Position numbers and translations under genes: made by a program. Below the pieces are notes generated by a model. The model was not told the DNA's origin. It worked only from the letters and a program-made list of their open reading frames with translations, and did no database searches. 64,000 bases of DNA from Emiliania huxleyi CCMP1516. Its lineage: Eukaryota; Haptophyta; Isochrysidales; Noelaerhabdaceae. This document shows, in pieces, positions 38,954 through 50,274 of the stretch (the first letter of the stretch is position 1; every line of letters begins with the position of its first letter). The stretch covers positions 297,209-361,208 of the forward strand of contig NW_005201984.1 of NCBI RefSeq assembly GCF_000372725.1. Direction: 5' to 3'.

Positions 38954-41900
38954 GTGAAGATCGTCGTCTCGTCCCGCGACTTGCTCGCGCGCACACCCGC
39001 GCCGGCGCACACCCCGCTCGTGCTCACGCCGTCCGGGCTCGGCCGCAGCGCGAGCGGCGCACACAGCGACGAGTTTGGCAGGGCGGGCATCCTGCCGCCC
39101 GCGCCGGTGGCGACGGCGCCGGTGCACGCGCCGCTGGGCGCGCAGGTGATGCGGGGAGGGCGCCGGTTCACGGCCCTGCGTGTGAGCAGGTGCACGCGCC
39201 GCTCGCAGTCGAGGTGAGCGAGCAGGACTTGCGCGTCGCCGCGTACGAGGCGCTGCTGCTCGCCGCCGCGGGCGACGGCGGCGGCCCTCTGGTCAGCGAG
39301 GAGCTAATCCACACTGTGCGCGGCCGGCTCGGGCTGCCCCTGCGGACGCACCGCTGCCTCGCCCTCCTCCTGCGCACCGACGAGCCGACCACCTTCCGCC
39401 GCGTCGCCACCGAGCCGGCAGGGTGCCCGGCGCACCGCGCTCGCCTCCTCCTCGCCGCTAGGCCGAGCGAGGCCGCGTCGCAGTCGCCGACCGCGGAGGC
39501 GGCCGAGGGGGCGGCAGCGCGGCGTGGGGTGTGAGCAGCCTCGGTTCACGCACCCGGCTGTGAGCAGGAGGTGCGCGCCTTTGGCATGCGGCAGCTGCTG
39601 CTCCTTCTCAATGCGCCGCCAGCCGCGCCGCGCACGACGAGCGACCCGGAGACGCGCCTCACACCGCACTTCTCGCTTGCAGGCGCTGCACGAGCGCGGC
39701 ATGTCCTCTGCCACGCTCGCCCGGCTGCGCCGGCAGGCGAAGAGCAAACGCCACCCCTCTCTCTCGTTCTCTCCCGCCCGTGCCGCTTCCCCCCTTGGAA
39801 TGGCCCTGGGGGGGGGGGGGGTTTTCCTTACCCCCCCGGGAAGGGGCAAGGGGGGGCCCTCACCCGACATTTTCTCTCCCCCCGGCGGGGCTTTAACGGC
39901 CCCCCCCCCCCCCCCAGGCAGAGGCCCTCCTCGACCCCCCTGCGGGCGGCGGCGGCGGCGGCCGCGCCCCCCCAAGAGGCTAGCCCCCTCGGAGCAGGAG
40001 AGGAGCGAGGAGGACCCCCTCCGCGTCTCGCTCGCCGAGCTCGGGCTCGGCGACGAGCAGCCGGGACAGAGGGGCGGCGACGCGCGCGCGCCCGGAGAGG
40101 CGGTCGAGTGGCCGCACCAACTCGGGTTCCGGCTCTACTGCAGCTTGCTCGGCGCCACATACGGTGGCGCCCGCCGCCGCCGCCTGGACTCTCCCCCCCC
40201 CCCACCACCACCACCACCACCGCTCTCCCCACAGCTTGCTGCGAGCGCTGTTGCCCTCATATGCTCCCCTCACCGCCATACCCCTCAATCGTCGCCATTT
40301 CTCTCCAAAGTCGCCGCCGCCAACAACGCATGGCGCTCCCACATCGCCGCTTCCACCACCGCCTCAGCGCCGCTAGGCTCGAGCTCGCTCGCCGAGGAGG
40401 GGTACGCGTGCGAGGCGGCGGACGCCGACGCCGTCCTCTCGTCGCTCTCTTGCAGCTGGCGGGCCCTCCTCGTCGGCGAGGAGAGCGAGCGCCTCTGCCA
40501 GCTGGTGGTCGCCTTTGAGCGGCTCGAGATGGCGGACGGCGCCGGCGCCCAGCTGCTCGCGGGGCCGGTGACGCAGGCGCTGGACGCGACGCTGCACGAC
40601 CTCGAGCTCGCTTGCACACGCAGCAGCCCAGCCAGGCGGCAGTCGGCGGCGGCTCGCAGGTCGCAGGCGGACGCGACGGCGCGCGCGCGCGCGGCTGAGT
40701 GGGGGTGGCGACATGCGTGTCCACGACGCGTCGACGAGATTGTCACGGCGCGTCCCGTAGGCGCGCACGGCCGAGTGGGTGGCTCGCAGGCGGCTCGAGG
40801 TGTTGGCGGCGGTCGTCTCGTACTTGGGCGGCAAGCTGCGCGACTACCGCGGGCACTATGGCGCCAGCCTCGACGAGATGGAGCTCGCGGTGGCCGTCTG
40901 GTCGCAGTGCATCGTCGCGCTCCAGCCCGCGGACGCGACGCCGGCCGCCGCCGCCGCGGGGCTGCGCGTCCAGGCGCAGCAGCTTATCGAGGCGTCTGTC
41001 GTCCGGCACGTCAAGCGGGTGCGGCTCGCGCTGAGCAGGCGGCCGCCGCCGGCCGCGCCGGCCGCGCCGCCGCCGCCGGCCGACGGCGGCGAGGAGTCGC
41101 CCGCGAGCTGCCGCGCACGGCAGGCGGCGGCGCAGCTCGCGCTCGAGGGCTGGCGCGTGGGCGTGCTGGCCGCGGCCGTGCGCGATGAGCTCGAGGCGGA
41201 GGGCCGATTCGCGCGCTGCTTCGACGCGTGCGTCGACGACGGCGCCGCCGACGAGGAGGGGAGCGCGCTGCGGTTCGTCCCGTCTAGACCGCGGGACACA
41301 GACGCCCGCACTCGAGCTGGCACTCGAGACCCCGCGTGCTCCTCTGCACTCCTCGCCCATGCCGCCTTCACGCCGCAGGTACGCCGCGCGCCTCTTTGAG
41401 CGCGAGATCGACGAGGACCTGCAGCCCGCCCTCTCCACTTTCGTGACGATCGAGGCGCACGCCCTCGAGGCCATCCGCGCGCTCTCGCCCTTGGCCGCCG
41501 CCTTCCGCTCCGTGTGCGGCGAGCCCGCCTTGCCGCAGCTGCAGCAGCTCTGCGCCAACCTCTCGGCTGGCTGGTGCGCGCGGAGCGAGCCCCGAGGCCG
41601 GCCGGCGCCGCCAGCAGACCCGCCCGTGTCCGCCACCGCCCCTCGGCAGGTGCACGCAGCTCGAGGCGCTGCTCGCCGAGTCCATCGGGCGCGCCGTCGA
41701 GCTCGAGGCGCCGGCCGGCAGAGAGACGCGGTCGAGAGACGCGGCAGAGAGATGCGGCGGAGAGATGCGGCAGAGAGATGCGGCAGAGAGATGCGGCAGA
41801 GAGATGCGGCAGAGAGATGCGGCGGAGAGATGCGGCTCTCGTAGAGGCCCTGCTCCAGAGCACACAAGTCCAGGCCGCCGCTCACGGTCCACCCCCCGCC

Positions 41901-43022
41901 CCCGTCGCCGCGCAGTCGTGGGAGCCAATCTCGGGGGGGCGGCCGGCGGTGCTGCGCTCCTCGTCGGTGGTCGACCTCTTCACCCAGCTCGACCAGCTCT
42001 GCGACGTCTTCATCAGCTTCGCCAGCCTGCAGCCCCTCCAGCCCGCCGACCTGCGCGCCTTCACCGACGTCGTCGAGCGCAAGGTCGGCCGGCACCGCAC
42101 CGCGCCTCCATGCCTCCACGCCTCCACACGCCTCCCCGCCGCCCGCATCTCGCGGCGATGCGCGCCGCTGCGCTCTCTCCCCACCGCGGAACCTCGCCCC
42201 CGCGGCCGTCCAATCCCCCTTCCTGCCCCCTCCCCAAAGGTCGGGTCGTACGTGCGCATCGTCGCCGAGGGCTGCGTCCCCCTCCCCGCCTCCGCACTCG
42301 AGGGGGACGCGCGTCGGGCCGCCAGCGCAGTCGCCTCGGATGAGGCGCCGGCCACCTCCGCGGGCCGCTCGCGCTCCTCGCGCGCAAAGGGCGCCGCCGC
42401 CGGCCCGCCCGCCAACAAGGCGGCGCTCGAGGCCCAGCCGCTCGAGCAGCTCTGCCTGCGGCTCAACAACTGTGCGTGGGCGCGCGAGCAGCTGGGCAAG
42501 CTCGCGAGCAAACTGGTTGCATCGCTGCCAGACCTGACCGCCCTCGCCCGCACGCGCGTCGGCGGCGGCGGCGTCGACACGCTGATGGCGGGAGGGGCGT
42601 CGCAGTGCGACGCGGCGTGCGACGCCATCGCAAAGTACGTCGCGCGCAAGGTCGTCTACTACGAGCTCGGCTCCGCCTTCCTCACGCAGCTCTACCTGCC
42701 GTCGCCGCTCGATCCCGCCTCGCGCCTCGCGCCGCTGCTGACGCGCCTCAACCCCACCCTCGCCGCCATCGTGCGCGGCGTCGCGCTCGCCGCCTGGTCA
42801 AAGCAGGCGCTGCTCGCCGTGCTCGGCACCTTTAGCCTGGCGCTCACCGCGGTGCTCGAGGCGCCCAACCGGAGATACGCGCCGGCGCACCGCACCGTGT
42901 TGCTGCAGGACGTGCAGCGGCTGGCCGACTTCTTCATGGACGGCGGCCTGCTCGACGAGCAGGTGGTGGCCGGCTCCGTGTCGCCGCTCCGCGCGCTGGT
43001 CGAGGCGTCGTGCGCGGCTTGA
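38954..43022 (+). CDS. MUN/UNC13-like (PATROL1-type) membrane-traffic protein, multi-exon
   Basis: Large gene with several visible exons: 38954-39121 (VKIVVSSRDLLART), 39190-about 39410 (VEVSEQDLRVAAYEALLLAA, the opening of plant UNC13-like proteins), segments near 40020-40170, 40310-40620, 40760-41290 and 41385-41650, and the clear C-terminal exons about 41870-42083 and 42240-43022. The last contains LEQLCLRLNNCAWAREQLG, comparable to the CVRLN motif of PATROL1-type proteins, then LLAVLGTFSLALTAVLEAPN and LLQDVQRLADFFMDGGLLDE, resembling MHD2. Such proteins act in vesicle delivery to the plasma membrane. Introns contain minisatellites. The 5' limit relative to the ANTH gene is uncertain; the family call is moderate because identity lies in short motifs. 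Confidence 0.6.
41739..41836. repeat. Intronic 13-bp minisatellite
   Basis: About seven copies of GAGAGATGCGGCR (some with an extra or altered base) between coding segments of the UNC13-like gene. The translation as ERCGREMRQRDAA is a repeat artefact. Confidence 0.85.
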
Positions 43023-43444
43023 CGCCACCCTCACGCCGGGGCAGAGTGTACTGCGGGCGCCCCCTCTGTTGTCTTCATATGTGGTGAGGCCTACGGCTCT
43101 AGGTATTGTTACCGCAGTTACGTGTAAAGGGTGTGGATGCTGGGTTGAACAAAATCGGGGGACGCGACCCCCACTTCGCCACACAGACGGTCCCGCGCCT
43201 CGCCGCTATGACGGGGACACACCCCGCACCGTCCGCTGTGTCCCCGTCTTTGTCCGGAGTGAATACTCCAACGCGCTCGTCGGTGACGGCGTCCCCCGAT
43301 TTCGCCGCGCTCGGCGAACCTCGACAGCGCTTTCGGTGGCATGCAGCTCTTTGCGACAGAAGCCTGGAGAGCAGCTCCTCTGCTGCTCACACACTCTGCA
43401 CAGCTGACACAGCCTACTGTGCGGCTGCCACAGCTGTGACAGCG
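43023..43444. other. Intergenic, no clear gene
   Basis: Three-prime flank of the UNC13-like gene. An open frame continues from 43106 into the next gene, but its composition is not convincing before about 43445. Confidence 0.35.
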
Positions 43445-44276
43445 ATGGGCTCGCCCTCACTGGCCCTCAGTCAGTTGTGCTGCGGCTTGTGTGAGCGACA
43501 CTGCTCGGCGACTGCCGGCACACTGTCAGACCATGGGTGTGAGGTAAAACCACGCTACCAGGTGAAGCAAAACTCGTATAGGACAAAGTTGTGGGAGGCG
43601 CGGGGGAAATTCTTTTTGCTAAACACGGCTGACTGTCCAGGTGAAGCAAGCAGTCGCCGCCCACCCACGACGTCGCCTCGTAGTTCTGCCGCGCACACCA
43701 CCCAACCTCCCACCCTCCAGTACGGCTCCCAGCGCGCTCAGCGCCAAGGTCACGCATCGCACTTTACGGCAACGCCCTCATCGCAGCATAAACAAGCGCC
43801 CTGTTTCCACGTCGCAGGAATTTACACCAAAGCAAATGGGACGCGAGGTCAACATGCGCCGCGGCAAGTGGGGCTACTACCAAAGCACTTGCGGGTACAC
43901 CCGCCTCAGCCCGGGGTTCGACAACCTCGACAACTTGTGGACCTGGATGTACGACAACATCGGCGTCACCGTGGACACGCACCGCGGCGGCAGGTTTGCA
44001 TCAGTGGCGGAGGTTCGGGAGGCCTTCGAGGAGTGCGCGCGCTTCTACGCGCCCGCGGCTGTTGCCGGCAAGCCCCACAGCCCGAAGGGACAGGGCCTCG
44101 CACCCAAGCCAACCGTTGCCGGCAAGCCCCACAGCCCGAAGGGACAGGGCCTCGCACCCAAGCCAAAGGCCGGCTCAAAGCCGGCGGCCAAGAAGGCCAA
44201 ACCGCCACCAGCCAAGAAGGCCAAGCCGTCGAGCAAGAAGCAAAAGGTGGTCGACGTGCCGGTGCTCGTGGACTGA
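43445..44276 (+). CDS. Hypothetical protein with Lys-rich tail
   Basis: Proposed exons 43445-43561 and 43641-44276, with a GT-AG intron whose donor and acceptor neighbourhoods share CCAGGTGAAGCAA. The best-looking part is MGREVNMRRGKWGYYQSTCG followed by a compact segment (LDNLWTWMYDNIGVTVDTHR, FASVAEVREAFEECARFY) with well-placed aromatic residues; no family recognised. After it comes a tandem 54-bp duplication (44061-44168) giving two copies of VAGKPHSPKGQGLAPKP, then an AKKAK-type basic tail. The tail suggests nucleic-acid binding or nuclear location, which is inference. A further intron before 43820 (acceptor GTCGCAG) is possible. Confidence 0.4.
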
Positions 44277-45240
44277 GCCCACTCGCGTGAGCGGCGATCC
44301 AGGAGAGCGACGTTGCGTGTCAAGCCGAAAGACGAGCTGCGGCGTGAAGCGAGTCACTGATTGCGTACACGTCCGAGGCGAAAAGAGTCTTGGGCTGTTT
44401 TCAGAGCACCGCTCGGGGGAGGCACGAAAGGAGTGCAGGGCGCGTGGTTCAAGGGGCAGCCAAGGAAGCGGGGATTTTGCGGCAAATGGCTGTTGTTGCC
44501 CCAAACCGAACGGCTGTTGCCATTCGCGTTGCGGCTCTTTTATATTTGGTGTGAGAAAAGGACCACAAACCCCGCTCCTCACTCGCTGCGACGTGCGAGG
44601 CAGTGGCAGTGGGTGATCTCCCCCTCGGCGCTTGTAGCTCTTACGGCGGTCGAGACGCCGGCGCCGGGCCCCTGCTGCTGCTCAAGTTAGGAGGTATCCT
44701 AGGACGACCAATTGATCTGTGCGTGAGTCTGTGTGAGTGTGTGCGTGTGTGATCACAAGCGGTGTCGATCGACATGATGTGGAGACGCTGCCTCCGGTTG
44801 GGTTCCGGTGAGGTGGAGTGAACACCGACTGCCACAGAAACACAGCGTGCAACTGAGTCGCCTCCAAGACACGAACCTTACTAGGGTCTTCTCAAACGCA
44901 TTCTCCCCCCTGCCGGTAGACCAGGCAGACCCCCAAAAGAGCCGTAGAACAGCACTCTAGTGGCGGGGGCGGCAACGGTGGTAACGGCGGCGGCGGCGGC
45001 GGCGGCGGCGGGGGAGGGTTCGATGTGAGCCATCCAATTAAGGCATCCTCGTATGTCCTGCGGAGCAGAATAGAGGTGCGCACGAGGCAGGTGGCATAGC
45101 ACGGCCCACCCCCTTCCACCCCCCCTCGCCCTTCGCAGCCTCTCCCCCCTTCCCCTTCCCACTGCGCTCTGTTGGTTCCTCTGTCCATCTACAGCGTGGG
45201 TGGTGGTACACTGCACTGAGTCGAGACAGCTCCGCCACGC
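44277..45240. other. Intergenic, no gene seen
   Basis: Short ORFs only. A GGC/GGT trinucleotide-like tract at 44960-45010. No recognised element. Confidence 0.4.
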
Positions 45241-45680
45241 CGCCCGCCCCTTCCTCCGCCCCTGGAATACTTACGAATACCCGAAGCGGAATACAATACG
45301 CAATTACTTAATTACTTAATTAATTAGGTCAGGACGTGGAATACAATACGCGAGGTCAACTCATATTACTTGAACTCATATCACTCGAGGTTACCCAAGA
45401 TGAATAATCAAATCTAGCGACGCAGTCGCGCCCTCGCGTCACCTGATCAGAGCAGATGTTCGCGCCGCCCCGCTCCGCGCCGCCCGTCGCCGCGCCGCGC
45501 CGCCGCCCGACAATTATTAATTCATTATTAATTAATTAATAAACAATTATACCACCCGCCGCCGCGCCGCCCCGCACTGCGTCGCCCGCTGCCTCGCCGC
45601 GCCGCCGCCTCGCGCCGCTCGCCGCCGCGCCGCGCCCCCGCCCGATGATTAATAATTAATAATTATTACCCGATTCTTAA

Positions 45681-45715
<35 letters not shown>
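45241..45715. other. AT-rich and low-complexity region with GT microsatellite
   Basis: Repeated GAATAC and ATTACTTAATTA motifs (about 45265-45370), palindromic AT runs (AATTATTAATTAATTAAT-like, 45510-45550, 45645-45670) separated by GCCGCC-rich stretches, and a (GT)n run at about 45683-45714. The base composition is opposite to the rest of the window. Confidence 0.7.
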
Positions 45716-45718
<3 letters not shown>

Positions 45719-45924
45719 CTGATGGCAGGGAAGTCCAAGGCAGCGGCGAGCGGCAGGTGGCGTCGGCGACGTACTCAGGACCCGATGGCGAAGCCCACAG
45801 CGCAGGAGCTCGGCAGCAGCGCCGACAGCGGCCCCGCGCCGCGTCGGCGGCGGTCTGGCGCACTTACGCGAGCAGAGAGAGGGCGCGTTTCTTTTTCCGC
45901 AACCGCGTTTTTTTTCTTTTTTAG

Positions 45925-48900
45925 GCGCACCTACGCGAGCAGACGGTTGGCGCGTGCTTGGCGGCGGGCTGGTTCGACGAGGCCCGCCCACTCCTCCTCC
46001 CTCTCCCCTCACCCCCCCCCCCCCCTCTCTCCATCCTCTCCCCACTCCCCTCTCCCCTTCCCCCCTCTTCCCTCTCTCCTCCCTCTCCTCTCTCCTCTCT
46101 CCTCTCTCCTCTCTCCTCTCTCCTCTCTCCTCTCTCTCCTCCCCCCTCCCGGCCGTGGCGCGGCATCGTCCGCGCCCTGCGTCTCTTTGTCCAAAGGCCT
46201 GCTCTTCTGTGGGTGAGGCGGTGGAGCGGGTTTTCTTTTTTAGGCGGTGGAGCGGCATCGAGGGGCGCCGTCGCCGTCGGACCGCTCCCTCGTCTATGCG
46301 CTGCGCGCGTGCGGCCAGCTCGGCCTGCTGCGCGGCCCTTGCGCGCGTCTTCTTTTCTTGTTGTTGGGCCAGACGGCGCGTGTATGTCTTTTGTTAGGCC
46401 TGCTGCGCGGCCCGCCGCGCGTTTTCTTTTCTTGTGTTGAGCCAGACGGCGCGTGTATGTCTTTTGTTAGGTTTGCTGCGCGGCGCCGACGCGAGCTCGA
46501 CCGCGCTGCAGCTGCACGCCGCTCACTCAGCCGGCTGCCGATCTGGCGGGCCAGATCGAGGCGGACGAGGCGCTGCTCTCCGCGCTCGCCTCGTGCGGCG
46601 CCTGTGATTGGCGTCTGTTCACACCTCCAGCTGTGAACAGGCGCTGCTCTCGGCGCTCGCTTCGTGCGGCGCTTGGCCCTAGAAGCGGAATACGCGGAAT
46701 ATACTCCGACACATCGAAAGTGGGAGCGAAAACTCAGCCTTGAGTTCTCAGCGCCCTCACGGCCCGCCGATGGCAAACCCGACTCCCTCCATCCGTGTGG
46801 CGCCGCCCGATGGTGCCGGGAACCCTATTCCGGAGCGATTTCCCCTAGGGTTAGCGCCGAGAAAGCCGGGCCCCTTAGCTCCGGCTAGGGCTGCGGGGCC
46901 TCCGAAGCCGACCCGAGGAAGGGCCGACTTAAGGGTTAGTATAGCGGGCCGATAAGGCCGCCCACACCCGCGAGGATGGCTGTGTGTTTGCCTCCCCGAC
47001 TCGGACGGCCGCCTCAGAGGGCGGGAGTGCTTCCTATCGCCCTCTAACCCGCGGGTGATGGCCGAGTCCACGGAGCCGCACGCTGCCTCTCCTTCGACGC
47101 AAGGCTCCGACTTCTATAGAGAAAACCCCATCTGCACCAGCGTTTTAAAGTGAAATCGTCAAGAGAAATCGATGCACCGGGCTGGGCTTTGGGGTAGGCA
47201 GCCACCTTTTTGAAGGTGAGGCGTATCTGCCGACCTGTGAAGACGCTTTACTTGCGAGCAGTGCGTGGACCAGATGGCGCGAGGGCACCGCAACATGGCT
47301 AAGGAGGCAGGGAAGCTTCTGCTCCGAGACGGCCGCTCAGGACCGCAAAATGGTGTTCCTGAAGGTTGTGTTAGTCGGGCTGGCCAGTCCCCGGGGCCTG
47401 ACGGTCCAATGTTTCCCTCAAGAGTACTTCTCCCCTACCCCACCCTTCCACTTTAGATGTGTCGGACCATGCGGGGCGCGCGCACTAAGACAGTGATGGT
47501 AGCTCACCTAACCCGTCGCACCAGGGCTCCAATTCCATCTCTCGCTCGCGGATCTCGATCCTACCGTGCCAGTACGGCGGTCTGGGCACGAAATTATTCC
47601 TCCCCCAGCGGTTCATGAAGATATAAAAGAAGAAACCGGTGTCGCCAGTGTGAACAGCGACTTTTGAGAGCTCACAGCTGCTGCCGAGCGCTCTGTGTCG
47701 CCCTGAACTCAGAGAGCCGCCCTCTGCGCGCGGGGCCTGGCGCACGCGATCCGGGCCATGCCGTTTAGCCGCCCCTTTGCCTGCCAGACGACCAGCGCCC
47801 GCTGCCAGCGCAGCTGGTGTGGTGTCTTGATTTGGGCCGCGTGCGGCGAGGCGGCTCGCGCCGCCCGACAAAGCTAAACCTGCCTGCCACACCGGCTTCT
47901 CTCGCCTCTCCAAGGGCGGCACCGCGTAGCACTGACTCACACACGCCCCTCCTCCGCGCGCGGGCGCGCGGCGCAGCCGCAGGCCGCTGCGGCGGTTCTG
48001 CTCCGCCCTTGCGCCGCGGCCTCATCGCCGCTGCCGCCGCCGACTCGGACAGAGGCACCACCGGCCAAAAATACGTGCCATCCAGGCCGTCGCGGCGGCG
48101 CCCCGAGTAGGTTCGGGTACGGGATGCTCACAACCCGCGCGATGGAGCGCGGGTCGGCCGTGAAAGGCGTCCGTAGGTGGCGGAGGACCGCGCTACTTTC
48201 GCCGATCATGCCGGTCGCGTCCAGGGTATCGGCACCGCCAAACGGACCTTCCCGGCTCTCTTAACGGTCCACACACGACTCCCCGGCGCGTCCCCGAGCA
48301 GACGCGCGTGCCTGCGGCTCACACGCCGCGCGAGGGCGCGCGGCTCGGTCGTGAAAGGCGTCGGTAGGCAGCGGAGGTCCGCGCTACTTTCGCCGATCAT
48401 GCCGGTCGCGTCCAAGGTATCGGCACCGCCAAACGGACCTTCCCGGCTCTCTTAACGGTCCACACACGACTCCCCGGCGCGTCCCCGAGCAGACGCGCGT
48501 GCCCGCGGCTCACACGCCGCGCGAGGGCGCGCGGCTCGGCCGTGGAAGGCGTCGGTAGGCAGCGGAGGACCGCGCTACTTTCGCCGATCATGCCGGTCGC
48601 ATCCAAGGTATCGGCACCGTCAAACGGACCTTCCCGGCTCTCTTAACGGTCCACACACGACTCCCCGGCGCGTCCCCGAGCAGGCGCGCGTGCCTGCGGC
48701 TCACAACCCGCGCGAGAGCGCGCGGCTCGGCCTTCGAAGGCGTTGGGAGGCAGCGGCCGAGCCCGCCTTCACCGTGACGCCGTTCAAGTGCCTAAGGCGG
48801 TAGGCGGATCACCGCACTTCTCCCCGGCGAGATGAGGCCCTCCGCGCTAGAGGAGAGGCGGATCAGACTAGGAGGAGCGGCGGAGGCCATCAAGCTTGTC

Positions 48901-50274
48901 TCGAGTAGCCCTCGCGCGCGCGCAATCGCGTGGCGGCGGTAGACCGATTTTCGCCACCGAGACGAACACCGACTCAAAGGGTAGCCGTGACAACTTCGTG
49001 TGTATAGCGGCTGATACGCTTGTTCATACCAATTCTTTGCACCTGCCGCTGCGGCGTGCCTCCGCCTCATCGCCCTCTCTGCGCTAGATCTGCTGACTAG
49101 CCCGAGAACGGGCAGAACGGGCCGTCCTCGCATACTCCGACACATCGAAAGTGGGAGCGAAAACTCAGCCTTCAGTTCTCAGCGCCCTCACGGCCCGCCG
49201 ATGGCAAACCCGACTCCCTCCATCCGTGTGGCGCCGCCCGATGGTGCCGGGAACCCTATTCCGGAGCGATTTCCCCTAGGGTTAGCGCCGAGAAAGCCGG
49301 GCCCCTTAGCTCCGGCTAGGGCTGCGGGGCCTCCGAAGCCGACCCGAGGAAGGGCCGACTTAAGGGTTAGTATAGCGGGCCGATAAGGCCGCCCACACCC
49401 GCGAGGATGGCTGTGTGTTTGCCTCCCCGACTCGGACGGCCGCCTCAGAGGGCGGGAGTGCTTCCTATCGCCCTCTCACCCGCGGGTGATGGCCGAGTCC
49501 ACGGAGCCGCACGCTGCCTCTCCTTCGACGCAAGGCTCCGACTTCTATAGAGAAAACCCCATCTGCACCAGCGTTTTAAAGTGAAATCGTCAAGAGAAAT
49601 CGATGCACCGGGCTGGGCTTTGGGGTAGGCAGCCACCTTTTTGAAGGTGAGGCGTATCTGCCGACCTGTGAAGACGCTTTACTTGCGAGCAGTGCGTGCG
49701 TGGACCAGATGGCGCGAGGGCACCGCAACATGGCTAAGGAGGCAGGGAAGCTTCTGCTCCGAGACGGCCGCTCAGGACCGCAAAATGGTGTTCCTGAAGG
49801 TTGTGTTAGTCGGGCTGGCCAGTCCCCGGGGCCTGACGGTCCAATGTTTCCCTCAAGAGTACTTCTCCCCTACCCCACCCTTCCACTTTAGATGTGTCGG
49901 ACCATACGTGTTCTTGTCTCCCAACCAGCACTCGAGAGACACGAATTCCGCTGTATTCAGCTGTGTTCGCTGTATTCGCACCCCTCGTACTCACGCGGTT
50001 CTCTGAAGACACTGCACAACACCGTCTTCCCGCCCTGATGTTGGTGTGTTCAGCGCGTAGGCGCCTGGCCCGCCCTCCTCGCCGCCTATGACGACCTCGC
50101 GGCCGAGTCCAAGGCACGGCGCCCCTGCCCCCCGCGCTGCACTTCGCTTTTGGCGGGCAGGTGGGTTTTCTTTTTTAGACACGGCGCCCCTGCCTCAACC
50201 TCGCGGCGCAGGCGGCGCGGGCGACGGACTCGGACCGCGCGCCGGAGCTCGCGGCACTCGCGGCGGCGGCCTGA
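45925..50274 (+). CDS. Helical-repeat (PPR/TPR-like) protein gene with duplication-type introns
   Basis: Exons recognised: 45925-about 46000 (AHLREQTVGACLAAGWFDEA), 46244-46322 (DRSLVYALRACGQL), 46471-46569, 46641-46668 (ALLSALASCG), 50061-50113 (AWPALLAAYDDLAAESK) and 50179-50274 (TRRPCLNLAAQAARATDSDR then ELAALAAAA and stop). Helix pairs of the type ALxxCGxxxLL suggest pentatricopeptide-like repeats, but the evidence for PPR rather than TPR is thin. An upstream exon ending at 45857 is likely; one frame change between 46471 and 46569 is not explained. Introns end in TTTTCTTTTTTAG-like tracts and, remarkably, start with a near copy of the next exon. The intron 46669-50060 contains a 3.2-kb repeat structure. 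Confidence 0.45.
46701..47470. repeat. 770-bp long direct repeat, copy 1 (copy 2 at 49132-49905)
   Basis: Nearly identical to 49132-49905: a few substitutions and one 4-bp insertion seen. Each copy begins ATACTCCGACACATCGAAAG and ends in CCACTTTAGATGTGTCGG plus ACCAT, so its ends are themselves imperfect inverted repeats. No ORF of note. Confidence 0.95.
47471..49131. repeat. Inner region between long direct repeats, with 191-bp tandem array
   Basis: A 191-bp unit recurs about 3.2 times at 48110-48775; landmarks GAAAGGCGTC/GGAAGGCGTC occur at about 48162, 48353 and 48544. Units contain CTACTTTCGCCGATCATGCC and CGGCTCTCTTAACGGTCCAC. No gag, pol or transposase-like ORF is visible. Confidence 0.85.
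49132..49905. repeat. Long direct repeat, copy 2
   Basis: See copy 1 at 46701-47470. The whole structure 46701-49905 lies within one intron of the helical-repeat gene. Confidence 0.95.

Noticed and set aside
39780-39930. Coding sequence through poly-G and poly-C runs in the UNC13-like gene
   Set aside because: Homopolymers of this length suggest intron or base-call error; no frame across them is protein-like, so no exon is claimed there.
46701-49905. Classical LTR retrotransposon
   Set aside because: The long direct repeats lack TG...CA ends, no primer-binding site, gag or pol is visible, and I find no flanking target duplication; the LTR reading is left open only as one option.
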